NCBI RefSeq assembly: GCF_009674485.1
Contig: NZ_WKJJ01000003.1
Location: 248,001-312,000, forward strand
Reading direction: 5' to 3'
Source: Pseudoduganella rivuli
GTDB taxonomy: Bacteria; Pseudomonadota; Gammaproteobacteria; Burkholderiales; Burkholderiaceae_D
DNA length: 64,000 nt
A program made the position numbers and the translations under genes. Within the stretch, counting starts at the first letter, position 1; every line of letters begins with the position of its first letter. This document shows, piece after piece, positions 53,147-61,324 of this stretch. The notes under the pieces are model-generated. The model was not told where the DNA came from, searched no databases, and was given only the letters and a program-made list of their open reading frames with translations.

Positions 53147-53918
53147 CACTGCGCTCCAAGCAAACATGACGCAACTGGCAATGGGCGGCTGCGCCGTCCG
53201 CGCTTACATCACCGGCATGAAGGCCGATGTTTTACGCGCACCGGATAAAGTGCCCGGCCTGTCGTACGGCTAGGCACTCGGACGCTTCCGGTGCCGCCAT
53301 AATGGAGACGCTCCGAGAAGGCTTTTCAAAAGCAGGCATCGTTAAGGACTGAGGAGTGCGCATATCCCTGCTCGAATCCAAACTCAAGAGGGCGGCACAA
53401 ACGCAGCTAGGGTAACTTTCGCCCATCTGCATCGCGGCTTTGTGATATCTTTCCACAAGGTAATTCGTAGGGGCTTTTTCAGATGAGCGATTCCCAGGTA
53501 ATGCAGTCCCCAACTGTCGTTGCCTTTCGTGGCTGGTGTTTGACGCCGGTCACGTCATCGAAGTAGGAACCGGCATGCGGGCGCAGCGTTTTCCCGCCGT
53601 ATGCAAGAGCGATCTGGTGAGCATGCTGGCCATGTTCGACATCCTTCCGAAAGTGCAGGCCGCAATCGCCGGAGACCCTAACCCATTTGCGCGACCGGGA
53701 AAAGTTCTTCGCGGAGCGTCTACCGGCTTTCCAGAAAAAATATTCCACCTTGAGCTCGCTCAGCGTTGGGGCGACCGTCTAGCGCCATTGACGCTTTCTA
53801 CTGGCAGCCCGTTAGCTCGGGAAGGTAGAGAGCCCCGTTGCATATTCCAATCTGAAAAGCTCAGGCCTCGCTGCGGTGGGTTACGATGCTGTCTTGCCAC
53901 GACCACAGAAATTGCCCG
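53147..53918. other. Gene-poor stretch between the TnpB element and the AlbA_2 gene
   Basis: I see no convincing gene here. A 36-codon frame at 53166-53276 (MTQLAMGGCAVRAY..., ending in GLSYG) could be the 3' remnant of a lost gene. Two overlapping frames on opposite strands at about 53480-53750 and 53536-53922 have no recognisable domain. Base composition is more AT-rich and less codon-like than in the flanks. The stretch may be decayed mobile DNA. Confidence 0.5.
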
Positions 53919-55085
53919 ATGATACCGAATGATTTCCAAGCTATTTCAGAACTGGATCTGCAACGCCTTGTCGATTCGGGGATTCCCGAAAACCTGACAC
54001 TTGAATACAAGCGAGCGCTCCCATCTGGCCAAGGAGAGGAAAAGTACGACCTCCTAGCTGACTGGACTGCGATGGCTAATACCGAGGGGGGCGACATTCT
54101 GTACGGCGTTGCAGAGGACAAAGGCCTGCCTATCGAGTTGGTCGGTTTGGAAATACCTGATCCGGACCAGCTCAAGCAATCCTTGCTGAACAAGATTCGC
54201 GACGGGTCCGAGCCGCAGTTGGCCGGTATCCAGATCAGGTCTATCCCGCTGTCGTCAGGCAAGAGCATTCTTCTCGTGAGGATCGCAAGGAGTTGGAACG
54301 CACCGCACCGAGTTGTCCTCTCCAAACACGGCCACTTCTACGCGCGCAACGCGGCCGGAAACTATCAGTTGGACGTGGCAGGACTCAAATCCGCATTTGT
54401 CGCCTCCGAAAACATCGGGAATCGAGTGGCGGAGTTTGTGGCGGACCGGCTTGCGCGATTGGGGGCGAACCGTGGCCCCGTCCATATGGAGGACATTGGC
54501 CTCATGGTGCTGCACCTCGTACCGTTGTCGGCATTTTCGTTGCCAGGGCACGTGCGCTTAGGGCTAACGAAAACGAGCGTCGCGGAGTTCAGGATGTTTG
54601 GGACCGTGCTGGGACAGTCCAGATTCAATATTGATGGCGCAGTCGTGTCCGACGGCGCGCCTACCGGGAATTACTCGTACACGCAGGTTTTCCGGCACGG
54701 GGCCGTGGAATCCGTCATGGCATGTGTCAGCCCGCCCAATGAGCCAAAGACCTTGTACGGCAAGTACATGGTCAATGAAATCGTCAGCAGCGTCGGGAAC
54801 TTCAAGAACTGCCTTGCACGGCTCAATGTTCAACCGCCATTCGTTGTATCCCTGGCGTTCCTAAACGTCAAAGGTTACCGCCTTTTGACGGGCTCGATGT
54901 ATGACGCAATAAATAGAGACGTGCTCCCGGACGATTCCGTGCTGCTGCCGGATATCTTGATCCAAGCAGAGGATTTTGCGGCGCACACGGCTCTGAGACC
55001 ATTGTTTGACGTGCTGTGGAATACCTTCGGCAAAGAAGCGTGCCCATACTATGCTGCCGACGGCACGCTCAACGCAAACGCTTGA
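53919..55085 (+). CDS. AlbA_2 (Schlafen-like) putative DNA-binding protein
   Basis: This 388-residue protein has an N-terminal AlbA_2 (PF04326-type) domain: LTLEYKRALPSGQGEEKYDL, LADWTAMANTEGGDILYGVA and SKHGHFYARNAAGNYQL are the three typical blocks. AlbA_2/Schlafen-type domains occur in nucleic-acid-binding proteins and in several defence-island genes. The C-terminal 250 residues are unrelated to anything I recognise. Codon use looks less GC-biased than in the flanking core genes, consistent with horizontal transfer. The start at 53919 has a poor ribosome site; an earlier in-frame ATG at 53886 is an alternative. A perfect terminator follows. It sits at the 3' side of a tRNA-Lys gene. Confidence 0.75.
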   Translation: MIPNDFQAISELDLQRLVDSGIPENLTLEYKRALPSGQGEEKYDLLADWTAMANTEGGDILYGVAEDKGLPIELVGLEIPDPDQLKQSLLNKIRDGSEPQLAGIQIRSIPLSSGKSILLVRIARSWNAPHRVVLSKHGHFYARNAAGNYQLDVAGLKSAFVASENIGNRVAEFVADRLARLGANRGPVHMEDIGLMVLHLVPLSAFSLPGHVRLGLTKTSVAEFRMFGTVLGQSRFNIDGAVVSDGAPTGNYSYTQVFRHGAVESVMACVSPPNEPKTLYGKYMVNEIVSSVGNFKNCLARLNVQPPFVVSLAFLNVKGYRLLTGSMYDAINRDVLPDDSVLLPDILIQAEDFAAHTALRPLFDVLWNTFGKEACPYYAADGTLNANA

Positions 55086-55114
55086 ACTTGGAGTGTGTAG
55101 GAATGCAGATGTGG

Positions 55115-55143
55115 AAAATATTACCCAAGTGGGTAATATTTTT
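55115..55143 (+). terminator. Terminator of the AlbA_2 gene
   Basis: AAAATATTACCC (55115-55126), loop AAGT, GGGTAATATTTTT (55131-55143): a perfect 12 bp stem with a T-run. Confidence 0.9.
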
Positions 55144-55154
55144 CATATGAGGAC

Positions 55155-55190
55155 GCAAAAAAGGGTTTCGCGCCGAAGCGGGAAACCCTG
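55155..55190 (-). terminator. Terminator of the tRNA-Lys gene
   Basis: On the minus strand GGGTTTCCCGC pairs with GCGAAACCC around TTCGGC (about 55163-55189), followed by six T. Confidence 0.8.
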
Positions 55191-55210
55191 TTCTGTACTG
55201 CTAAATTCGG

Positions 55211-55286
55211 TGGTAGGCCGTGCGGGATTCGAACCTGCGACCAACGGATTAAAAGTCCGCTGCTCTACCAGCTGAGCTAACGACCC
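55211..55286 (-). tRNA. tRNA-Lys (anticodon TTT), CCA encoded
   Basis: The 76 nt on the minus strand fold into a standard cloverleaf: acceptor GGGTCGT with ACGGCCT (two G-U pairs), D arm GCTCAGCTGGTAGAGC, anticodon loop CTTTTAA with TTT, T arm GCAGGTTCGAATCCCGC, and encoded CCA. The 3' end faces the accessory stretch, a usual integration site for mobile DNA. No direct repeat of the 3' end was found. Confidence 0.97.
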
Positions 55287-55349
55287 GAAAGAGGCCGTAT
55301 TATATACAGGTCAAAACTGGGTTGCCAAGTGTTTTTTGTCACGTTGCCG

Positions 55350-57119
55350 TCATATCAGCGACGACGTGACTTTCAGCACTTCATCGGAACTGGTGGCGCC
55401 TTCGAGGATCTTGTGGGCGCCCGCGATACGCAGCGGCTTCATGCCGTCGGCGATGCTCTGGCGGCGCAGCGCCCCGATGTCGGTCTCTTCCTGTACCAGT
55501 TTGCTGAAGTTTTCCGTCACCGTCAGCAATTCATAAATGCCGGTGCGGCCACGGTAGCCGGTCTGGCGGCACTCGGGGCAGCCGACCGGGCGGTACACGG
55601 TGGCGGGCTTGGGCAAGTCCCAGCCGCCGACAATGGCTTGCCACACTTCGTCGCTGATGGCGCCATCGGGCGCCTTGCAGTCGGGGCACAGCGTGCGCAC
55701 CAGGCGCTGCGCCATGATGCCGATCAGCGTGGCTTCCAGCAGGTAGTACGGCACACCGAGTTCCAGCAGGCGCATGACGGCCGATGGCGCGTCGTTGGTG
55801 TGCAGGGTCGACAGCACCAGGTGGCCCGTCAACGCGGCCTGGATCGCCATCTCCGCGGTCGCCAGGTCGCGGATCTCGCCCACCATGATGATGTCCGGGT
55901 CTTGCCGCATCAGCGCCCGCACGCCATCGGCAAACGACAGGTCGATGCCGGGCTGCACCTGCATCTGGTTGAACGACGCTTCCACCATCTCGATCGGGTC
56001 TTCCACCGTGCACACGTTGACTTCCGACGTGGCCAGCGCCTTCAGCGTGGTGTACAGCGTGGTGGTCTTGCCGGAACCGGTGGGACCCGTGACGAGGATG
56101 ATGCCGTGCGGCCGCTTGGTCAGCAGGTCCCAGCGCGCCGCATCGTCATCCGGGAAGCCCAGTTCCGGCAGGGTTTTCACGACGACTTCCGGATCGAAGA
56201 TCCGCATGACGAGCTTTTCGCCAAAGGCGGTCGGCAACGTCGACAGGCGCAATTCGATTTCCTGGCCGCCCGCCGTGCGGGTCTTGATGCGCCCATCCTG
56301 CGGGCGCCGTTTTTCAATCACGTCCATACGGCCCAGCAGCTTGATGCGCGCCGTCATGGCGATCATGACGACAGCTGGAACCTGGTACACCTGGTGCAGC
56401 ACACCGTCGATGCGGAAACGGATGGTGCCCATGTCGCGCTTGGGTTCCAGGTGGATGTCCGAGGCGCGCTGCTCGAACGCGTATTGCCACAGCCAGTCGA
56501 CGATATTGATGACGTGCTGGTCGTTGGCGTCGACCTGGCGGTTGGCCTTGCCCAGTTCCACCAGCTGTTCGAAATTGTTGCGCAGCGCGAGGTCTTGTCC
56601 GGTCGACTTGTTGGCCTTCTTGATGGATTTCGCGAGGCTGAAGAATTGCGACGTGTATTGCGCGATATCGAGCGGATTGGCAATCACGCGGCGAATGATA
56701 CGCCGTGAAATCTTGGCGATTTCCGCTTCCCACTCGAGAGCAAAAGGATCGGCGGTGGCCACCACCAGCGTGTCCATCGTCATTTCCACCGGCAGGATAT
56801 TGAAGCGCGCCGCATAGCTGGCGGACATCACGTCGGCCACTCGGGTGAAGTCGATCTTCAGCGGGTCGATCCGGTAGAACGGCAAGTGCACGTGGCCCGC
56901 CAGCCATTCCGTCAAATAGTCGAGCGTCAGGTGCTTGTGCGGCGGGGCGGTCGACACCAGCTTGCAGTGCGCGACAGCGCACAGCGGGTGCATGGCGCCG
57001 ACCGTGTTGCGCAGGATACCTTGCGCCTGCGCGAAGTGGGCTTTGACATGGGCCTTGTCGACCAGGCCGTCCGCCAGCAGCCAGGTGAAAATTTGTTGCA
57101 GGTCGAGTGCTTTATTCAT
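55350..57119 (-). CDS. GspE/PilB-family secretion or pilus ATPase, orphan
   Basis: This is a 589-residue cytosolic ATPase. The N-terminal part resembles the GspE N1E domain (residues ~30-160). The core carries Walker A GPTGSGKTTTLY (about residue 345), Walker B DPDIIMVGEIRD, and the HLVLSTLHTNDA and Asp boxes. A zinc-ribbon pattern (CPDCKAPDG...CPECRQTGYRG) follows, as in GspE/PilB. It energises assembly of a type II secretion pseudopilus or a type IV pilus. No gspF, gspG, pilB partners or prepilin genes are nearby, so it is a detached gene. The ribosome site is ordinary. Confidence 0.92.
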   Translation of the reverse strand: MNKALDLQQIFTWLLADGLVDKAHVKAHFAQAQGILRNTVGAMHPLCAVAHCKLVSTAPPHKHLTLDYLTEWLAGHVHLPFYRIDPLKIDFTRVADVMSASYAARFNILPVEMTMDTLVVATADPFALEWEAEIAKISRRIIRRVIANPLDIAQYTSQFFSLAKSIKKANKSTGQDLALRNNFEQLVELGKANRQVDANDQHVINIVDWLWQYAFEQRASDIHLEPKRDMGTIRFRIDGVLHQVYQVPAVVMIAMTARIKLLGRMDVIEKRRPQDGRIKTRTAGGQEIELRLSTLPTAFGEKLVMRIFDPEVVVKTLPELGFPDDDAARWDLLTKRPHGIILVTGPTGSGKTTTLYTTLKALATSEVNVCTVEDPIEMVEASFNQMQVQPGIDLSFADGVRALMRQDPDIIMVGEIRDLATAEMAIQAALTGHLVLSTLHTNDAPSAVMRLLELGVPYYLLEATLIGIMAQRLVRTLCPDCKAPDGAISDEVWQAIVGGWDLPKPATVYRPVGCPECRQTGYRGRTGIYELLTVTENFSKLVQEETDIGALRRQSIADGMKPLRIAGAHKILEGATSSDEVLKVTSSLI

Positions 57120-57137
57120 CTGGCGCTGGTCTCCTGG

Positions 57138-57962
57138 TCAGTCTTTTTTCAGGCTTTGCTCTATGCCTTTGACCCACGACTTGGCGGGCAGCTTGGTCTG
57201 CGCGACGATTTGCGCGGCACGCACCTTCAGTGCCGCCATGTCCAGCGCGCGCTTTTGCTTGAACGCGATCGCCACCACGTTGCCATCGTGGACCGGCGGC
57301 AGGCACAGCACCTGGCCGAATGCGAATTTCATGGCCTTGATGTTTTTCGCATAGCTGGGGTGATCGCCGAACAGGTTGACCGTCATGATGCCGTCATCGG
57401 TCAGGCATGCCGCGCACGACTCGTAAAACTCCGGCGTGTCGAGCACGGGGCCGCGCGCGGTGGCGTCATACAAATCCACTTGCAGCACGTCCAGCGATTC
57501 ATAGTTGGCTTTGTCGTTGACGTAATCCATCGCGTCCATTTCCAGCACGTGCAGGCGCTCGTCGTCGGGCGGCAGCTTGAACATGGACTGGCAGATCGCG
57601 ATCACGTGCGGGTTCAGTTCCACGGCCGTGACATCGGCTTGCGGAAACTGTTTATAACAAAATTTGGTCAAGGTGGCCGTGCCCAGGCCCAGTTGTGCGA
57701 TGCGGTGCGGCTCGGCCAGCCACAGCAGCCACGCATTCATTTGCTGCGCATATTCCAGTTCCGGCCAGTCCGGTTTGCGGATGCGCATCGCGCCCTGCAC
57801 CCATTCGGTACCGAAATGCAGGTAACGCACACCGTCCTGTTCCGACAACGTGACCGGGGCGAATTTCGGCTTGCGGGCTTTCGCCGGCGCCTTGGCGCCT
57901 GGTTTCGCCGACGCAGGGCGCGACGATTCGACTTTTTCGATGGATTTGCGTTTGATGAGCAT
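57138..57962 (-). CDS. Spermidine synthase-like class I methyltransferase-fold protein
   Basis: This 274-residue protein has a Lys/Arg/Ala-rich N-terminal tail of about 35 residues and then the spermidine-synthase-type Rossmann core: LGLGTATLTKFCYKQFPQAD (nucleotide motif), VTAVELNPHVIAICQ, VLEMDAMDYV and VDLYDATARGP. The substrate pocket Asp-Asp-type residues are partly replaced (QVDLYDA). It may be a true aminopropyltransferase or one of the many enzymes with the same fold. It is directly upstream of the GspE-like gene, ending 18 bp before it, and likely co-transcribed. Confidence 0.85.
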   Translation of the reverse strand: MLIKRKSIEKVESSRPASAKPGAKAPAKARKPKFAPVTLSEQDGVRYLHFGTEWVQGAMRIRKPDWPELEYAQQMNAWLLWLAEPHRIAQLGLGTATLTKFCYKQFPQADVTAVELNPHVIAICQSMFKLPPDDERLHVLEMDAMDYVNDKANYESLDVLQVDLYDATARGPVLDTPEFYESCAACLTDDGIMTVNLFGDHPSYAKNIKAMKFAFGQVLCLPPVHDGNVVAIAFKQKRALDMAALKVRAAQIVAQTKLPAKSWVKGIEQSLKKD

Positions 57963-58042
57963 GGGGGACGGCGAACAGGGATGATCGCCGTATTATCCCG
58001 CGCCGGCTTGCAGCATGGCAAGCCGACCGGGAAGGAGGCGGG

Positions 58043-58558
58043 TCAATTCAGGATCGGATCGACTTGCACGCGCAGGCGCACGCGCTGGCCCGGATCGTAT
58101 GGCATGACGATGTTGTACGTACGGCCTCGGTAATCGTACGACACGTCGTAACCATTAGTACGTTCTTCGACGTGGTCGACCATGCGGCACTGTTTCACGG
58201 CCTGCTCGGTCACCCCGCCTGGCTGCACGTTCTGGTTGTCGACCCGGTCGCCCACCACGGCGCCGGCAATCGCGCCGGCGGCGGCGGCCGCCGTGCGGCC
58301 ATTGCCGCGGCCCACCTGGCTGCCCAGCAGCGCGCCCGCGATACCGCCGACGATGGAACCGCCCGCGCTGCGTTCGGCCTGCTGCTGTACCTGGACATAT
58401 TCAGTGCGGCACTCCTGGCGCGGGCGGTTGACTTGTTCGATCCGTGGTTGCACCCGCACTACGCGGCCGAAGTCCTCGAAGTCGGGACGTTGCGCCTGCG
58501 CCATGGGCAAGGCGCCCAGGCAGAGAAGGGAAGCGACGAGTTTGGTTTGCAGTTTCAT
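58043..58558 (-). CDS. Glycine-zipper outer-membrane protein (17 kDa antigen-like)
   Basis: This 171-residue protein has a signal peptide (MKLQTKLVASLLCLGALPMA) and a glycine-zipper segment at about residues 70-105 (GGSIVGGIAGALLGSQVG, AGAIAGAVVGDRVDNQ). The C-terminal beta-rich domain (CRMVDHVEERTNGYDVSYDY) is like those of the Rickettsia 17 kDa antigen and related envelope proteins. Glycine zippers pack helices in membranes. The function is likely structural in the outer envelope. It stands alone, with a 280 bp intergenic region upstream. Confidence 0.85.
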   Translation of the reverse strand: MKLQTKLVASLLCLGALPMAQAQRPDFEDFGRVVRVQPRIEQVNRPRQECRTEYVQVQQQAERSAGGSIVGGIAGALLGSQVGRGNGRTAAAAAGAIAGAVVGDRVDNQNVQPGGVTEQAVKQCRMVDHVEERTNGYDVSYDYRGRTYNIVMPYDPGQRVRLRVQVDPILN

Positions 58559-58838
58559 GGTGTTACCTCTTGATCAAGTCGGACACGAGTTGTATTGAAG
58601 TATGGTAATCCTGCACCCGCTTAATAGTTGCAACTGATAGCAACAAAATGTAACCAAGGGCAGCGTTGATAGCGCCATCATGCGCGCATCCATTCCGAGG
58701 AAATGTTCTATTTCTAACAAAACAGCCGTGTGATACCACAATCGTGTTGATTAGAGACATACAACACGTTACCCTAACAAGTGTATGGAATTAGATTGAC
58801 AGAGAGAAACGTTTACCGCCGCGGGCATCCAAAAATAT

Positions 58839-59237
58839 ATGAGTTTGTTGACCACTGTGCCGCCCAATCTTGTGCAGTCGATCCGGGCTTTCCGGGTACC
58901 GGAACTGCAAGACGAAGCAGTCCGCCTTGGGCAGCATTTCCTGTATGCCCATTGCAATGCGGGCTTCACCAAGCAGCAAGTGCTCGGCATCATTGCAGAA
59001 TCCTTCCTCTTTCCCAAACCGTGCGGCAAGAATTTCGAGGCATTGCGGGTGTGCCTGACCGACACCATGCAGCAGGCCGGCCCGCAAACCGGGTTCCTGG
59101 CCGTGCTGGAACAATTGCCGAATACACAAAAGTTCGACCGCGAAGCGCGCGAAACCCTGCTGGACGTGTTCCGCGATGCGGCCGATTACTGGGCTGAAAA
59201 GAACGTCCCGTTCCGCGTATTTTACTCGTTCGAATAG
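58839..59237 (+). CDS. Barstar-family protein without adjacent barnase
   Basis: This is a 132-residue protein. The C-terminal ~90 residues match the barstar fold: VLGIIAESFLFPKPCGKNFE, ALRVCLTDTM, and DVFRDAADYWAEKNVPFRVF, the family's closing signature. Barstar inhibits the RNase barnase; many bacterial relatives occur without a nuclease and act as general RNase or toxin antitoxins. No barnase gene is within the window. The ribosome site at 58839 is weak. It is upstream of purN with a 113 bp gap and a separate promoter. Confidence 0.85.
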   Translation: MSLLTTVPPNLVQSIRAFRVPELQDEAVRLGQHFLYAHCNAGFTKQQVLGIIAESFLFPKPCGKNFEALRVCLTDTMQQAGPQTGFLAVLEQLPNTQKFDREARETLLDVFRDAADYWAEKNVPFRVFYSFE

Positions 59238-59350
59238 CGCTTGCCGGCGATGGCGGCGGCCCCGCGGCGGCGGCGTCGTGGTTCGCCGGTGGTCTGATGC
59301 GGCCTTAACCGGTACAATAGAGGGTTTTTGATGTCCTCTTTAGTGACCCG

Positions 59351-59962
59351 ATGAAAAACATCGTCATCCTCATTTCCGGCCGCGGCAGCAATATGGAAGC
59401 CGTGGTGCGCGCCGCCCAGTCCGAACAATGGCCTGCCCGTATCGCTGCCGTCATCAGCAACCGCGCCGATGCGGGCGGCCTGCAATTTGCCGCCAGCCAT
59501 GGCATTGCCACCGCCGTGGTGTCGAACAAAGATTACCCGTCGCGTGAAGCCTTCGACGCGGCGCTGCAAGCGGAAATCGACCGGTTCGAACCTGACCTGG
59601 TGGTGCTGGCCGGCTTCATGCGCATCCTGACGCCGGGCTTCGTCGCTCACTATGAAGGCCGCATGCTCAACATCCACCCGTCGCTGCTGCCGCTGTTCCC
59701 GGGCTTGCATACGCATGAACAGGCACTGGCGTCCGGCGTGAAGGAACATGGCGCCACCGTGCACTTCGTGACGGCGCAACTGGATCACGGCCCGATGGTG
59801 GGCCAGGCGAAGGTCGAGGTGCTGGAAGGCGACACCCCCGAAACCCTGGCAGCCCGCGTGCTGGTGCAGGAACATCAGTTATATCCGCGCGCAATCCGCT
59901 GGTTTGTGGAAGACCGGCTGACGATTGCCGACGGCAAGGTCTTGATCGACCAGACTCAATAA
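59351..59962 (+). CDS. purN: Phosphoribosylglycinamide formyltransferase
   Basis: This 203-residue GAR transformylase starts NIVILISGRGSNMEAVV. It has the active-site motif NIHPSLLPLFPGLHTHEQAL (Asn and His of the catalytic triad) and VHFVTAQLDHGPMVGQAKV with the catalytic Asp. It transfers a formyl group from 10-formyl-tetrahydrofolate to GAR in purine synthesis; FolD at 25032 supplies the cofactor. The gene is 113 bp after the barstar gene; a TACAAT box lies near 59312. It is followed directly by the RNA methyltransferase gene, with a ten-base gap. Confidence 0.97.
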   Translation: MKNIVILISGRGSNMEAVVRAAQSEQWPARIAAVISNRADAGGLQFAASHGIATAVVSNKDYPSREAFDAALQAEIDRFEPDLVVLAGFMRILTPGFVAHYEGRMLNIHPSLLPLFPGLHTHEQALASGVKEHGATVHFVTAQLDHGPMVGQAKVEVLEGDTPETLAARVLVQEHQLYPRAIRWFVEDRLTIADGKVLIDQTQ

Positions 59963-59972
59963 AGGAACACCT

Positions 59973-61280
59973 ATGCGATTGCCACCAATGGTTCTCGCCA
60001 GCACTGAAGAAGTGTTGCGCGAGATTTTGCGCTTTACCGCGCCGGCCGACACGACGTTGTCGCGCTATTTCAAAGACCACCCGCGCCTGGGCGGACGTGA
60101 GCGCGGCGCCATCGCCGAGTGCGTCTATGCCGTATTGCGCAACAAAGCCTTCTTCACGGATTTCTCGGCCTCGGGCAGCGGTCCTGACATGCGTCGCCTG
60201 GTGTTGCTGGGCATGATGGATGCCGTCGGCGTTGGCGCCCTGCCGAGCCTGACGCCGGAAGAAGCCGCCTGGCTGGAACGCGCAGCCAATATCGACCGCA
60301 AGCTGTTGCACAAATCGATGCGTTCGAACATGCCGAAATGGCTGTACGAAAAGCTGGTGGCCCAGTTCGGCGAAGAGGAAGCGCTGGCGCTGTCCGATGC
60401 GCTCAATACGCCGGCGCCGCTGGACTTGCGCGTCAATGCGCTGAAAGCCAACCGCGACGACGTGGTGGCGGAACTGGCGCAAGCGCCGATCGTGGCCGAG
60501 CCGACCCCGTTCGCGCCGCTGGGCCTGCGCGTGCTGAAGAAACCGGCGCTGCAAAACTTGCCGCTGTTCAAGAGCGGCGCGATTGAAGTGCAGGACGAGG
60601 GCAGCCAGGTGCTGGCCCAGATCCTGGGCGCCAAGCGCGGTGAAATGGTGGTGGACTTTTGCGCCGGCGCGGGCGGCAAGACGCTGGCGCTGGGCGCGCA
60701 AATGCGCAATACGGGCCGCCTGTATGCGTTCGACGTGTCGGAAAAGCGCTTGGCCAAGCTCAAGCCGCGCCTGGCGCGCAGCGGCCTGTCGAACGTGCAC
60801 CCGGTCCTGATTGCGCACGAGCGCGACGCCAAGATCAAGCGCCTGGCCGGCAAGATCGACCGCGTGCTGGTCGATGCGCCTTGCTCCGGCATGGGCACGT
60901 TGCGCCGCAATCCGGACGTCAAATGGCGCCAGCAGGAAGGCGCGATTGCTGAGATGCATGACAAGCAACTGGCCATCCTGGATGGCGCGGCGCGCCTCGT
61001 CAAAGGGGGCGGTCGCCTGGTGTATGCGACGTGCAGTTTCCTGAACGAAGAAAACGACAACGTGGCGGCAGAATTCGTGGCCTCGCACCCGGACTTCGAA
61101 CTGGTGCCGATGAGTAAAGTCCTGGCGGAACAGAAAATCGCGCTGGAAATGGACGATTACCTGAAGCTGTTGCCGCACAAGCATCAGACGGACGGTTTCT
61201 TTGCCGCCGTCTTCGAGCGTAAGAAAATGGCGAAACCTGCCAAGGCCGCCGAGACGGATGATGCGGACGACGCTGAATAA
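59973..61280 (+). CDS. RsmB/NOP-family RNA 5-methylcytosine methyltransferase
   Basis: This 435-residue protein has an N-terminal helical RNA-binding domain and a C-terminal SAM-dependent methyltransferase domain with VVDFCAGAGGKTLALGA. Both catalytic cysteines are visible: Cys304 in DAPCSGMGTLRRNPD and Cys354 in YATCSFLNEEND. It methylates C5 of a cytosine in rRNA (as RsmB does C967 in E. coli) or a related RNA. AAAGGA lies before the ATG, ten bases after purN, so the two form an operon. A terminator follows at 61289. Confidence 0.93.
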   Translation: MRLPPMVLASTEEVLREILRFTAPADTTLSRYFKDHPRLGGRERGAIAECVYAVLRNKAFFTDFSASGSGPDMRRLVLLGMMDAVGVGALPSLTPEEAAWLERAANIDRKLLHKSMRSNMPKWLYEKLVAQFGEEEALALSDALNTPAPLDLRVNALKANRDDVVAELAQAPIVAEPTPFAPLGLRVLKKPALQNLPLFKSGAIEVQDEGSQVLAQILGAKRGEMVVDFCAGAGGKTLALGAQMRNTGRLYAFDVSEKRLAKLKPRLARSGLSNVHPVLIAHERDAKIKRLAGKIDRVLVDAPCSGMGTLRRNPDVKWRQQEGAIAEMHDKQLAILDGAARLVKGGGRLVYATCSFLNEENDNVAAEFVASHPDFELVPMSKVLAEQKIALEMDDYLKLLPHKHQTDGFFAAVFERKKMAKPAKAAETDDADDAE

Positions 61281-61288
61281 GCGCACCA

Positions 61289-61316
61289 AGCCGGCCTAGC
61301 GCCGGCTTTTTTTTAT
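61289..61316 (+). terminator. Terminator after the RNA methyltransferase gene
   Basis: AGCCGGC (about 61289) pairs with GCCGGCT (ending about 61307), followed by eight T. A GGGGCCTGGCCCC repeat begins directly after it. Confidence 0.85.
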
Positions 61317-61324
61317 TTGCTCGA

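Larger units (their letters stand above)
51870..53150 (-). mobile_element. IS605/IS1341-type insertion element carrying only tnpB
   Basis: The element is read on the minus strand. Its right end is set at 51870 by the family-typical tip GGATGTCAA, preceded by the hairpin CCCCT/AGGGG (51880-51884, 51895-51899). The left end is near 53146-53170; CTGTA...TACAG (53131-53146) lies just before tnpB. No tnpA is present, so the element is likely mobilised in trans or stationary. It inserted in a TonB receptor gene. The exact left tip and target-site tetranucleotide cannot be fixed. Confidence 0.8.

Noticed and set aside
53480..53922. Two opposed open frames between TnpB and the AlbA_2 gene
   Set aside because: They overlap each other, have no ribosome site, no domain and no consistent codon bias.
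55211..55286. tRNA-Lys as an island attachment site with a direct repeat
   Set aside because: I looked for a second copy of the 3' end of the tRNA in 51.8-55.2 kb and found none, and no integrase gene; only the position is suggestive.
59667..61289. 540-codon frame opposite the RNA methyltransferase
   Set aside because: Shadow of a gene with both catalytic cysteines; no domain in the antisense product.
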